Source: Morganella sibonii (GTDB lineage Bacteria; Pseudomonadota; Gammaproteobacteria; Enterobacterales; Enterobacteriaceae). Taken from it: a stretch of DNA of 64,000 nucleotides. Every line of letters begins with the position of its first letter. Position 1 is the first letter of the stretch. Shown in pieces: positions 51,556-60,307 of the stretch. Location: assembly GCF_040560245.1 (NCBI RefSeq), contig NZ_JAKMWP010000004.1, one strand, 5' to 3'. The translations under genes and the position numbers were made by a program. The notes under the pieces were generated by a model that made no database searches, was not told the origin of the DNA, and was given only the letters and a program-made list of their open reading frames with translations.

Positions 51556-52638
51556 GTGAAGCATAAAGAAAAAAAAATAAATCTGAGCCACGGGATCACC
51601 CGGGCTCAGTCATTCTTTTATTCCCGGTTTAAACAGCTGCACGGCATCCGCATTGCACTGGCATTTACACTGACGTTTATGGTGTTCCGGGAATTACACA
51701 GCGATAAGCTCGATTACATTATCATGACACTTATCTCTATCCTGATGCCGATGCCGTACTGGGGAAATGTGCTGATCCGTTCAATGCAGCGCACGCTCGG
51801 CACCGTTATCGGCTCACTGATAGGGATGCTGCTGCTGTACACGGAAACTCACTCTTTTCCGCTGATGCTGGCGCTGGCAACGATTGCAATGTTTGTCTGC
51901 GGCCTGATTGCGCTGGGCAAAAACATGTATGTCGGGATGCTGATCGGGATGACCATCAGTATCGTTGCCACTGCACCTGTCGGGGATATGGACTCCGCGC
52001 TTATCCGTTCGGCGCAGACTGTGGGCGGCTCCATTCTGGCGCTGGTCTTCTCGGCGATTCTGCCGCTGAAAGGGTTTGTGTTCTGGCGGATGAATATCAG
52101 TACCATTCTGCGCGATACCGCCAGATTATATGATGAGCACATCATGAAACTGAACAGCACAGACCCGGAGCGATGGGATAATCAGCTGAAAGATACGTTA
52201 TCAACCTTATTGGCCTGTAATACCTATATTGCGCCGTCCGTCAAAGAAACCCATGTCCCGGCGGCCACTTTTACAGCCATTCACGGGCGTATCCGGCGGC
52301 TGGTGGCGATACTGGAACTGCTGACAGACACCTTCAGTAAAAACTACTTCGCCCACGCGCTGAACACCGAGAATCCTTACATTGTGCAGTTACAGAAAAG
52401 TAACAGTGAAATTATGAAACTGCTCTCTGATATTTTTGTACAGGGGAAAGATGATGACACCATGGATAAACTCCAGGCACTGCGGGCCAGCACGCATGAA
52501 CTGCATCAGAAGATCAATGCACAGCCGGAAAGTAATTCGGCGGATGCCATGATGGTCGGGATGAGTGTGGAAGTGATCAAACTGCTGGATGAAGTGTGCG
52601 GGCTTGTTCAGATTGACATTTTAAAGAAATGCGCATAA
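51556..52638 (+). CDS. FUSC-family membrane protein
   Basis: 360 residues from a GTG start. Six helices fill residues ~30-180 (MPMPYWGNVLIRSMQRTLGT is the characteristic FUSC loop, followed by VIGSLIGMLLLY); the rest is a soluble helical domain. The family includes aromatic-acid exporter AaeB and YccS-type proteins, but this is a half-size member with no AaeA-like partner nearby. It lies 12 bases after kch. Transport function is assumed only. Confidence 0.8.
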   Translation: MKHKEKKINLSHGITRAQSFFYSRFKQLHGIRIALAFTLTFMVFRELHSDKLDYIIMTLISILMPMPYWGNVLIRSMQRTLGTVIGSLIGMLLLYTETHSFPLMLALATIAMFVCGLIALGKNMYVGMLIGMTISIVATAPVGDMDSALIRSAQTVGGSILALVFSAILPLKGFVFWRMNISTILRDTARLYDEHIMKLNSTDPERWDNQLKDTLSTLLACNTYIAPSVKETHVPAATFTAIHGRIRRLVAILELLTDTFSKNYFAHALNTENPYIVQLQKSNSEIMKLLSDIFVQGKDDDTMDKLQALRASTHELHQKINAQPESNSADAMMVGMSVEVIKLLDEVCGLVQIDILKKCA

Positions 52639-52678
52639 ACACAGAAACATTGAAATAAAAATGGCGTAAGGTTTTTCT

Positions 52679-53062
52679 ATGTTAAATGTGATCCTCAGCA
52701 TTTCCGCAGGATCAGTACTCGGCGGCCTCGGCCGCTGGGTGTTGAGTAATAAATTCAACCCGGTACTGGCAATGATGCCGCTGGGGACGTATCTCGCCAA
52801 TATTATTGCCGGTTATATTATCGGGCTGGCCGTGGCATTTTTCTCTTCGCACCCGACACTCCCGGCGGAATGGCGGCTGTTTATTGTCACCGGGTTCTGC
52901 GGTGCGTTATCGACATTCTCGACGTTCTCACTGGAGATTGTGCAGGCCTTTCAGGCCGGGCGCATCCACCACGGCATGGCCGAAATCGCCCTGCATGTCA
53001 TCAGTTCCCTGCTGATGACCTGGCTCGGCCTGTTGACCTGGCAGATGTTGCAGCACCGGTAA
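52679..53062 (+). CDS. crcB: fluoride channel
   Basis: 127 residues, four helices. GRWVLSNKFN and the GTYLANIIAGYIIGLA helix with its conserved Asn, plus GFCGALSTFSTFSLE containing the phenylalanine box that lines the pore. Fluc channels are dual-topology dimers that let fluoride out. I saw no fluoride riboswitch in the 40 bases upstream or before the FUSC gene. Confidence 0.95.
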   Translation: MLNVILSISAGSVLGGLGRWVLSNKFNPVLAMMPLGTYLANIIAGYIIGLAVAFFSSHPTLPAEWRLFIVTGFCGALSTFSTFSLEIVQAFQAGRIHHGMAEIALHVISSLLMTWLGLLTWQMLQHR

Positions 53063-53065
53063 TTT

Positions 53066-53247
53066 GCTGAATACTAAAATAGTATCTGCAAATTCTGCTT
53101 GTTTTAATCCGGCATGTTTGCAGATTGCTTTAACATCGGAACCGGGAGTTTGTGTTTATTTTCCGGTGCCGGAACAACGTGGCCTTTTTCAATTGCCACC
53201 ATCTCTTCCATGCTGCGGACCAGATTTTCAAAAAGTGTTTTATCCAT
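53066..53247 (-). pseudogene. NadS-like HTH antitoxin/regulator remnant (frameshifted, truncated)
   Basis: From the ATG at 53247 the frame reads MDKTLFENLVRSMEEMVAIE followed by KGHVVPAPENKHKL, the typical start of NadS-family helix-turn-helix proteins. It then stops, but a shift near 53133-53150 restores DVKAICKHAGLKQAEFADTI, the first part of the HTH. The second helix and the C terminus are missing; the sequence runs into the end of crcB. Intact family members have ~100 residues and pair with RelE/HigB-type toxins; no such toxin gene is present. A decayed toxin-antitoxin remnant. Confidence 0.78.
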
Positions 53248-53255
53248 ACTTTATT

Positions 53256-53915
53256 TCATTCATCCTTTTTATCTTTATCCCCCTGCTTCTCATCTTCATT
53301 TTTCAGATTAGCGGTCAGCAGATACAGAGATTGCTGCCAGCGGCTCGGGGTCAGTTGCAGCAGATTATTAGCCAGGACAAAACCGATGCCGAGAGCGAGA
53401 AGTAACATTACCCGCAGCAGGTTCGTGGTGTTATCCACCTGAGTGGATTCCGTGGCCAGCCGGTGAGTATCAATGGTCAGACGCAGAAAGCCTTTCGGGC
53501 CTTTTTTCCCGGGGATAGCGGCGACAATCTGATGGTTAAAATAACTGCCGGCTTTTTGTCCGTCCAGCGCCAGCCGGTCACGGACAGTAATACTCTCGCC
53601 GCTGCCTGCTATCTGCACCCCGTCATCCTGATATACTGTGGCATCGAGAATACGGCTGTTGGTGGTCAGTTGCTCTAAATTTGCCGTAATTTGTTTCTTA
53701 TTGAGCACTTTCCCGTTATCGTCTATAGCATCGGAAAGGTTAAACGCCACCTGCTGTGCCAGTGAATAGGCCAGTTCATTAAACTGATCCATTGACGACT
53801 GCTGGTGTACGCGGCTGAAATAAGACACGCCCTGTAACAGACAGACCATCAGGGCGAGACAAATCAGAATAATGGCTGTTTTGTGCAGCCGGAATGTTAA
53901 CTTCGTTTTGGCCAT
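53256..53915 (-). CDS. ytjB: YtjB/Smp (AhpA) family membrane protein
   Basis: 219 residues. Cytoplasmic start, one helix near 12-32 (TAIILICLALMVCLLQGVSY), a periplasmic domain of ~120 residues and a second helix near 168-188 (LLRVMLLLALGIGFVLANNL), then an acidic/lysine-rich tail. Same size, topology and position (divergent from serB) as E. coli YtjB/Smp, whose job is not well defined. Confidence 0.88.
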   Translation of the reverse strand: MAKTKLTFRLHKTAIILICLALMVCLLQGVSYFSRVHQQSSMDQFNELAYSLAQQVAFNLSDAIDDNGKVLNKKQITANLEQLTTNSRILDATVYQDDGVQIAGSGESITVRDRLALDGQKAGSYFNHQIVAAIPGKKGPKGFLRLTIDTHRLATESTQVDNTTNLLRVMLLLALGIGFVLANNLLQLTPSRWQQSLYLLTANLKNEDEKQGDKDKKDE

Positions 53916-54016
53916 TGTTTATCCGTTTTTCCGTTGTCGCCACCATATTGCCAGAAGCGGCAATTTTTATCTGCTACCATCATGAATATTATCAGGGATT
54001 ATAGGAGTATCTGTTG

Positions 54017-54994
54017 ATGTCGACGAGTCTGACCTACTGTTATTTGCCGAATGAAATCCATAAATGGCCGGGTCTTCCTCTTTCCCTGAGCGGTGATGAG
54101 GTCATGCCGCTGGACTACCGGGCGGGCGACAGCGGCTGGCTGCTGTACGGGCGCGGGCTGGATAAAGCGCGGATCAGCGACTTCCAGCACCGTCTGGGAG
54201 CGGCAATTGTGGTGGTCTCGTCATGGCGGATTGATGACTATCAGGTGGTCCGGATTGCGGGCAGCCTGACCGGGCGTATCAAGCGTGTGGCCGATGAATT
54301 TCAGATGGATGTGGTGCCGCTGGGAAATATTCCGAAATTGCGCTCTCCGGGATTATTGATGATGGATATGGACTCCACTGCGATCCAAATCGAATGTATC
54401 GATGAAATTGCCCGGCTGGCCGGGGTCGGTGATGAAGTTGCGGAAGTGACAGAAAGAGCAATGCAGGGCGAGCTGGATTTCAGCGAAAGCCTTAAGGCGC
54501 GTGTCGGCCTGCTGGCCGGGGCGGATGCCGCTATTTTACAGCAGGTGCTGGATACACTGCCGCTGATGCCGGGGCTGACCAGCCTGGTGCGGAAATTCCA
54601 GGCGATGGACTGGCATGTCGCGATTGCCTCCGGCGGATTTACTTTCTACGCCAATCATTTAAAAGATTCTTTGCGCCTGATTGCCGTCTATGCCAATCAG
54701 CTGGAAATTAAAGACGGCAAACTGACCGGCAAAGTCAAAGGCCCGGTGGTGGATGCCAAATACAAAGCACAGGCGCTGGTGAAACTGGCGGAATTTCTCA
54801 ATATTCCGTTAGAACAGACCGTGGCTATCGGTGATGGTGCCAATGACCTGAAAATGCTGAAAAAAGCCGGTCTCGGCATTGCATTCCATGCCAAACCGAA
54901 AGTCTATGCACGGGCGAAAGTGGCTATCCGCCACGCCGATCTGATGGGGGTGATGTGTACCCTCAGCGGTGGTCTGAAACACGAAGAACGTTAA
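54017..54994 (+). CDS. serB: phosphoserine phosphatase
   Basis: 325 residues (E. coli 322). N-terminal regulatory part, then the HAD phosphatase core: catalytic MDMDSTAIQIECIDEIA, motif II in AIASGGFTFYAN, and VAIGDGANDLKMLKKAGLGI with the Mg-binding Asp. It makes serine from phosphoserine. GGAG lies 12 bases before the ATG at 54017; a TTG three bases earlier is less likely. Confidence 0.96.
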   Translation: MSTSLTYCYLPNEIHKWPGLPLSLSGDEVMPLDYRAGDSGWLLYGRGLDKARISDFQHRLGAAIVVVSSWRIDDYQVVRIAGSLTGRIKRVADEFQMDVVPLGNIPKLRSPGLLMMDMDSTAIQIECIDEIARLAGVGDEVAEVTERAMQGELDFSESLKARVGLLAGADAAILQQVLDTLPLMPGLTSLVRKFQAMDWHVAIASGGFTFYANHLKDSLRLIAVYANQLEIKDGKLTGKVKGPVVDAKYKAQALVKLAEFLNIPLEQTVAIGDGANDLKMLKKAGLGIAFHAKPKVYARAKVAIRHADLMGVMCTLSGGLKHEER

Positions 54995-55019
54995 TTTATC
55001 AGTTATTACGGGGTCACGA

Positions 55020-56408
55020 GTGGCAAAACCAGCAAAACGCGCCTTTGTCTGTAACGAGTGCGGGGCGGATTATCCCCGCTGGCAGGGGCAGTGCACCGCG
55101 TGTCAGGCGTGGAATACCATCACGGAAGTCCGGCTGGCTTCTGTTTCATCCTCGGCGGCGCGCAGTGACCGTCTCAGCGGTTATGCCGGACAGAGCGGCA
55201 TCAGCAAAGTGCAGAAGCTGTCGGAAATCAGTCTTGAGGAACTGCCGCGTTTTTCCACCGGTTTCAAAGAATTTGACCGCGTACTGGGCGGCGGCGTGGT
55301 GCCGGGCAGTGCCATTCTGATCGGCGGTAATCCGGGCGCCGGGAAAAGTACTCTGCTGTTACAGACTATGTGTCAGCTCGCCGCGCAGATGAAAACCCTG
55401 TATGTCACGGGGGAGGAATCCCTGCAGCAGGTGGCGATGCGGGCGCACCGTCTCGGACTGCCGATGGACAACCTCAATATGCTGTCGGAAACGGCGATTG
55501 AGCAGATTTGCCTGATCGCAGAGCAGGAACAGCCGAAGCTGATGGTGATCGACTCCATCCAGGTGATGCACATGGCGGATATTCAGTCTTCGCCGGGCAG
55601 TGTGGCACAGGTGCGGGAAACCGCGGCTTATCTGACCCGCTTTGCCAAAACCCGCGGCGTGGCGATCATTATGGTCGGTCACGTCACCAAAGACGGCTCT
55701 CTGGCCGGACCGAAAGTGCTTGAGCACTGTATTGACTGCTCGGTCATGCTCGACGGCGAGGCCGATTCCCGTTTCCGTACGCTGCGCAGCCATAAAAACC
55801 GCTTTGGTGCGGTGAATGAGCTGGGGGTGTTTGCCATGACGGAGCAGGGGCTGCGCGAGGTGAGTAACCCGTCCGCCATTTTCCTGAGCCGCGGGGATGA
55901 AATCACGTCCGGCAGTTCAGTGATGGTGGTCTGGGAAGGCACGCGTCCGCTGCTGGTGGAAATCCAGGCGCTGGTGGATCACTCGATGATGTCGAATCCG
56001 CGCCGTGTGGCGGTCGGGCTGGAGCAGAACCGGCTGGCGATCCTGCTGGCTGTGCTGCACCGCCACGGCGGATTGCAGATGTCGGATCAGGATGTGTTCG
56101 TCAACGTGGTCGGCGGGGTAAAAGTGACGGAAACCAGTGCGGATCTGGCATTGCTGCTCTCGCTGGTGTCCAGTTTCCGCGACCGGCCGATCCCGCGTGA
56201 TGTGGTGATTTTCGGTGAAGTCGGACTGGCGGGGGAGATCCGCCCGGTACCGAGCGGCCAGGAGCGGATCTCGGAAGCGGCCAAACACGGCTTTAAGCGG
56301 GCGATTGTGCCGAATGCCAACCGCCCGAAAAATCCGCCGCCGGGCATGCAGGTGTTTGGTGTGAAAAAATTATCGGATGCCCTGTCTGTACTGGATGAAC
56401 TGGAATAA
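55020..56408 (+). CDS. radA: DNA repair/branch-migration ATPase RadA
   Basis: 462 residues from a GTG start (E. coli 460). Four-cysteine zinc finger in residues 11-31 (C-x2-C...C-x2-C), RecA-type core with Walker A GGNPGAGKST, the RadA-specific KNRFG motif (HKNRFGAVNELGVF) and a Lon-like C-terminal domain. Promotes branch migration of recombination intermediates. Placed between serB and nadR as in E. coli. Confidence 0.97.
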   Translation: MAKPAKRAFVCNECGADYPRWQGQCTACQAWNTITEVRLASVSSSAARSDRLSGYAGQSGISKVQKLSEISLEELPRFSTGFKEFDRVLGGGVVPGSAILIGGNPGAGKSTLLLQTMCQLAAQMKTLYVTGEESLQQVAMRAHRLGLPMDNLNMLSETAIEQICLIAEQEQPKLMVIDSIQVMHMADIQSSPGSVAQVRETAAYLTRFAKTRGVAIIMVGHVTKDGSLAGPKVLEHCIDCSVMLDGEADSRFRTLRSHKNRFGAVNELGVFAMTEQGLREVSNPSAIFLSRGDEITSGSSVMVVWEGTRPLLVEIQALVDHSMMSNPRRVAVGLEQNRLAILLAVLHRHGGLQMSDQDVFVNVVGGVKVTETSADLALLLSLVSSFRDRPIPRDVVIFGEVGLAGEIRPVPSGQERISEAAKHGFKRAIVPNANRPKNPPPGMQVFGVKKLSDALSVLDELE

Positions 56409-56420
56409 GTGAGGCAGAGA

Positions 56421-57683
56421 ATGACGGATTTTTCCTATCTGAAACAAGCCATTAAACAGGCCGGGGTGACGCTTCAGCAACTGGCCGATCAGTGCGGGGT
56501 GACCAAAGGGTATCTCAGCCAGCTGATTAACAACAAAATCAAAAGTCCCGGCGGTCAGAAACTGGCCAGTCTGCACAGCGCGCTGGGTCTGGATTATCCG
56601 CTGAAGAAAAAGAGCGTCGGGGTGGTGTTCGGCAAGTTTTATCCGCTGCATACCGGACATATCTACCTGATCCAGCGGGCGTGCAGCCAGGTGGATGAGC
56701 TGCATGTGATCCTCTGCCATGATGAGCCGCGTGATAAGGCGTTATTTATCAACAGTTCTATGTCTCAGCAGCCGACAGTCAGTGACCGTCTGCGCTGGCT
56801 GCTGCAAACGTTTAAGTATCAGAAAAATATCCGAATTCATTCATTTGATGAGCATGCTTATGATCCGTATCCGCACGGCTGGGAACACTGGAGTCAGGGC
56901 GTGTGCCAGTTTATGCGGGAAAAAGGGATCACGCCGGATTTTATCTATTCAGGTGAGAAAGCGGATGTGCCGCGTTACCGTGAATCGTTCGGTATCGAAA
57001 CGGTGCTTATCGACCCGGAACGCACCTTTATGAATATCAGCGGACGGCAGATCCGTCAGGCACCATTCCGCTACTGGGACTATATCCCGACAGAGGTAAA
57101 ACCTTTCTTTGTACGGACCGTGGCGGTGCTCGGCGGGGAATCCAGTGGTAAATCCACACTCGTCAATAAACTGGCGAATATGTTCAATACCACCAGTGCC
57201 TGGGAATACGGACGTGATTACGTGTTTTCCCATCTGGGCGGCGATGAAATGGCGCTGCAATATTCCGATTATGACAAAATCGCACTGGGACATGCGCAGT
57301 ACATTGATTTCGCAGTAAAATATGCAAATAAAGTTGCTTTTGTGGATACGGATTTTGTCACGACACAGGCGTTTTGCAAGCGTTATGAAGGCAAAGAACA
57401 TCCGTTTGTGCAGGCGCTGATTGCGGAATACCGCTTTGATCTGGTGATCCTGCTGGAAAATAACACGCCGTGGGTGGCAGACGGGTTACGCAGTCTCGGC
57501 AGTGATAATGACCGCAAAGCGTTTCAGGATCTGCTTATCAGTATGCTGCGGGAAAATGGCATTAAGTTTGTCCATGTGACATCGGGGGACTATGACACCC
57601 GTTTTCTTGAATGTGTGGATCTGGTTCAGCATCTGCTGATGCTGGATACCCCTGAAATTCGTGACGGGGATCAGCAAAAATAA
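56421..57683 (+). CDS. nadR: NAD biosynthesis repressor / NMN adenylyltransferase / ribosylnicotinamide kinase
   Basis: 420 residues from the ATG at 56421 (GAGG upstream). Three domains: HTH 5-55 (VTLQQLADQCGVTKGYLSQL), NMN adenylyltransferase 60-230 (GKFYPLHTGHIYLIQ and ISGRQIR) and P-loop ribosylnicotinamide kinase from ~235 (GGESSGKSTL). It senses NAD and represses nad genes while phosphorylating nicotinamide riboside. Confidence 0.96.
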   Translation: MTDFSYLKQAIKQAGVTLQQLADQCGVTKGYLSQLINNKIKSPGGQKLASLHSALGLDYPLKKKSVGVVFGKFYPLHTGHIYLIQRACSQVDELHVILCHDEPRDKALFINSSMSQQPTVSDRLRWLLQTFKYQKNIRIHSFDEHAYDPYPHGWEHWSQGVCQFMREKGITPDFIYSGEKADVPRYRESFGIETVLIDPERTFMNISGRQIRQAPFRYWDYIPTEVKPFFVRTVAVLGGESSGKSTLVNKLANMFNTTSAWEYGRDYVFSHLGGDEMALQYSDYDKIALGHAQYIDFAVKYANKVAFVDTDFVTTQAFCKRYEGKEHPFVQALIAEYRFDLVILLENNTPWVADGLRSLGSDNDRKAFQDLLISMLRENGIKFVHVTSGDYDTRFLECVDLVQHLLMLDTPEIRDGDQQK

Positions 57684-57980
57684 AGAATACAGAGAGAATT
57701 GAAAATTAATCGGGGTTTTTCCGGGATAAATTATTTTTCTCTTCTATACTGAAAGAACAAGGACAACACACAGCGTCCGGCAGAATTCAGGGCAACAAAG
57801 GGAGGAAAGATGAAGAGTAAAGGATCCCTTTACTGATGGTGTTAACTGATTGATTTTTTGATCGGTTTTAGTGTTAGAAAGCGGTAAGTATGAAGTAGTA
57901 AGTCAGCTTCGGTTGTACCTTAAGTACCAGGTTCAATGTAATACCCGTAACAAAAAACACTCTTTTATCCATCCAACCAA
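57684..57980 (+). other. spacer with a sigma-S-like -10 and an 8-codon open frame
   Basis: CTATACT at 57744-57750, in a TTCTATACTGAA context, resembles the sigma-S extended -10. Then AAAGGGAGG precedes ATG at 57810 opening MKSKGSLY and stopping at 57836; AGTAAAG/CTTTACT inside that frame can pair. A terminator closes the region at 57981-58014. It could be a small transcript or peptide gene; no longer frame exists. Confidence 0.4.
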
Positions 57981-58014
57981 AAATGCCGCGCGGTTCCTCA
58001 CCACGCGGCATTTT
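57981..58014. terminator. bidirectional terminator between nadR side and ettA
   Basis: AAATGCCGCG and CGCGGCATTT form a perfect 10-bp stem with A- and T-rich flanks. It serves ettA on the minus strand and any transcript from the nadR side. Confidence 0.9.
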
Positions 58015-58026
58015 CCGTTATATGAC

Positions 58027-59694
58027 CTACTTGGTCATACGTTTGTACTTGATGCGGTGCGGCTCCAGTGCTGCCTCGCCGAGAGTCCGTTTCTTGTAAT
58101 CTTCATATTCACTGAAGTTACCTTCGAAGAACTCCACTTTCCCCTCATCCTGATAGTCGATGATATGGGTGGCGATGCGGTCAAGGAACCAGCGGTCATG
58201 GGAAATGACCATCGCGCAGCCCGGGAACTCCAGAAGGGCGTTTTCCAGTGCGCGCAGGGTTTCGATATCCAGGTCGTTGGTCGGTTCATCGAGCAGCAGC
58301 ATGTTGCCGCCGACCTGCAACAGTTTCGCCAGATGCAGACGACCACGCTCACCACCGGATAATTCGCCGACACGTTTGCCCTGATCAACGCCTTTGAAGT
58401 TAAAGCGCCCGACATAAGCACGGCTCGGGATCTCAGTGGTGCCGATACGCATGATATCCTGCCCGCCGGAGACTTCTTCCCAGACGGTTTTCTTATCATC
58501 CATCGCATCACGGAACTGATCGACAGATGCGATAGTGACGGTATCACCGAGAGTGATCGTACCGGAATCCGGCTGTTCTTTACCGCTGATCATACGGAAC
58601 AGAGTGGATTTACCCGCACCGTTCGGCCCGATAATCCCGACGATCGCGCCTTTCGGCAGAGAGAAACTCAGATTATCAATCAGAGTGCGGCCATCGTAGG
58701 ATTTGGTCAGGTTTTCCACTTCCAGCACTTTGTCACCCAGACGCGGACCAGGCGGAATAAAGAGTTCGTTAGTCTCGTTACGTTTCTGGTACTCGACGCT
58801 GTTCAGTTCCTCAAAGCGGGCCAGACGGGCCTTGCCTTTGGACTGACGGCCTTTCGGATTCTGACGGATCCACTCCAGCTCTTTCTCGATAGACTTACGG
58901 CGGGCAGCTTCAGAAGAGGCTTCCTGCGCCAGACGGGCATCTTTCTGCTCCAGCCAGCTGGAGTAGTTTCCTTCCCACGGAATACCTTCACCGCGGTCGA
59001 GTTCGAGGATCCAGCCGGCGACATTATCGAGGAAGTAACGGTCATGGGTGATCGCCACAACGGTGCCCTCGTAGTCGTGCAGGAAGCGTTCCAGCCAGGC
59101 AACAGATTCCGCATCCAGGTGGTTGGTTGGTTCGTCCAGCAACAGCATATCCGGTTTTTCCAGCAGCAGGCGGCAGATAGCCACACGGCGGCGCTCACCC
59201 CCGGAAAGATTACCGATTTTGGCATCCCAGGCCGGTAAACGCAGAGCATCTGCCGCACGTTCCAGCTGGTTCTCCAGATTATGACCGTCATGAGACTGGA
59301 TAATCGCTTCCAGTTCACCCTGTTCTTTGGCGAGTTTGTCAAAGTCCGCATCCGGGTCCGCGTACAGTGCGTACACCTCATCCAGACGGGTCAGGGCATT
59401 TTTCACTTCAGCTACCGCTTCTTCAACTGCTTCACGGACAGTGTGTTCCGGATTCAGTTTTGGTTCCTGCGGCAGATAACCGATGTTCAGGCCGGGCTGC
59501 GGGCGTGCTTCACCTTCAATATCGGTATCCACACCTGCCATAATGCGCAGCAGGGTTGATTTACCGGCACCATTCAGGCCGAGAACACCGATTTTGGCGC
59601 CCGGGAAGAAACTCAGAGAGATATCTTTCAGTATATGACGCTTCGGCGGCACAATTTTGCCGACACGATGCATCGAATAAACGTATTGAGCCAA
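58027..59694 (-). CDS. ettA: energy-dependent translational throttle ABC-F protein EttA
   Basis: 555 residues, exactly the E. coli length. Two ABC domains with Walker A GLNGAGKST and GPNGAGKST, signatures LSGGERRRV and LSGGERGRL, Walker B MLLLDEPTNHLD and MLLLDEPTNDLD; between them the EttA arm and the linker (SVEYQKRNETNELFIPPGPR). It binds the ribosomal E site and gates the first peptide bond according to ATP/ADP ratio. Own terminator at 57981-58014. Confidence 0.97.
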   Translation of the reverse strand: MAQYVYSMHRVGKIVPPKRHILKDISLSFFPGAKIGVLGLNGAGKSTLLRIMAGVDTDIEGEARPQPGLNIGYLPQEPKLNPEHTVREAVEEAVAEVKNALTRLDEVYALYADPDADFDKLAKEQGELEAIIQSHDGHNLENQLERAADALRLPAWDAKIGNLSGGERRRVAICRLLLEKPDMLLLDEPTNHLDAESVAWLERFLHDYEGTVVAITHDRYFLDNVAGWILELDRGEGIPWEGNYSSWLEQKDARLAQEASSEAARRKSIEKELEWIRQNPKGRQSKGKARLARFEELNSVEYQKRNETNELFIPPGPRLGDKVLEVENLTKSYDGRTLIDNLSFSLPKGAIVGIIGPNGAGKSTLFRMISGKEQPDSGTITLGDTVTIASVDQFRDAMDDKKTVWEEVSGGQDIMRIGTTEIPSRAYVGRFNFKGVDQGKRVGELSGGERGRLHLAKLLQVGGNMLLLDEPTNDLDIETLRALENALLEFPGCAMVISHDRWFLDRIATHIIDYQDEGKVEFFEGNFSEYEDYKKRTLGEAALEPHRIKYKRMTK

Positions 59695-59935
59695 TGTAGT
59701 CTACCTTTTTTCGTTGATGGGGCATCTGCGGGGCATTATGACTAAGTTTTACGTTTAGTTAAAGCCACTCCGGTGTCAGTATTGCCCGGTTGCCGGCAGT
59801 GACCGGCGGGTACAGCAGATCACGCATTCTAACATTGGCCTGATTTATTCTCACGATGATAGTGCCGTAGGCGGGATCCGTATCATAGCGGGACGGGACT
59901 GGTGTGACACCCCGCGCCGGAAGCTGCGGTTTTAT
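59695..59935. other. upstream region of ettA
   Basis: The 240 bases before ettA hold its promoter and leader but no gene. TTACGTTTAGTTAAAG-type AT-rich bases at 59748-59765 are the likeliest promoter zone on the minus strand. Nothing else is recognisable. Confidence 0.35.
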
Positions 59936-59963
59936 AAAAAAAAAAGACGACCGGAGTCGTCTT
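59936..59963 (-). terminator. orphan intrinsic terminator
   Basis: AAGACGAC and GTCGTCTT pair perfectly around CGGA; on the minus strand ten T follow. Orientation means it stops a transcript coming from the slt side, not slt or ettA mRNA. Confidence 0.9.
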
Positions 59964-60086
59964 AAATATCTTCACTTCTTATAGATATAGAGTTCGGGTT
60001 CCTGCTTACCGCAGCAAGCAGTATTTCAAATTGTTATCATGATAATTTTTAAATTGAAAATATTATATATCAATTGCATCTCTGAT
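59936..60086 (-). ncRNA. candidate small RNA
   Basis: On the minus strand a TATAAT at 60092-60097 precedes ~150 bases without a reading frame. These contain CTGCTT/AAGCAG (stem near 60004-60024) and end in AAGACGAC/GTCGTCTT followed by ten T, a textbook Rho-independent terminator that belongs to no annotated gene. The -35 is poor (GATTAC at 17-base spacing). A terminator this strong needs a transcript; the nearest minus-strand gene upstream is the AraC-family gene beyond slt and trpR. The 5' end is a guess. Confidence 0.45.
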
Positions 60087-60307
60087 ACCAGATTATACAA
60101 CTACTTATTGGCGGGTAATCCATCATTTATGGCATAGGGAATACACAATATGAATAATCAGACATATATTCTGAATAATATCATTTTTTAGTGTCTGGTT
60201 ATCCGGTACAACGGTATGATTTGTGTCTGCTGAGCAGGGCACTTACACTGTGTATCAGGGTCTGAAGTATTTACAGATAAACGGGATTAAGGAGACAGGA
60301 GCAGATT

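Noticed and set aside
52639..52678. Fluoride riboswitch before crcB
   Set aside because: The spacer is only 40 bases and lacks the conserved riboswitch core; crcB probably shares upstream transcription.
53064..53405. Plus-strand frames of 65-113 residues after crcB
   Set aside because: They overlap the NadS-like remnant and ytjB; low-complexity, no ribosome site.
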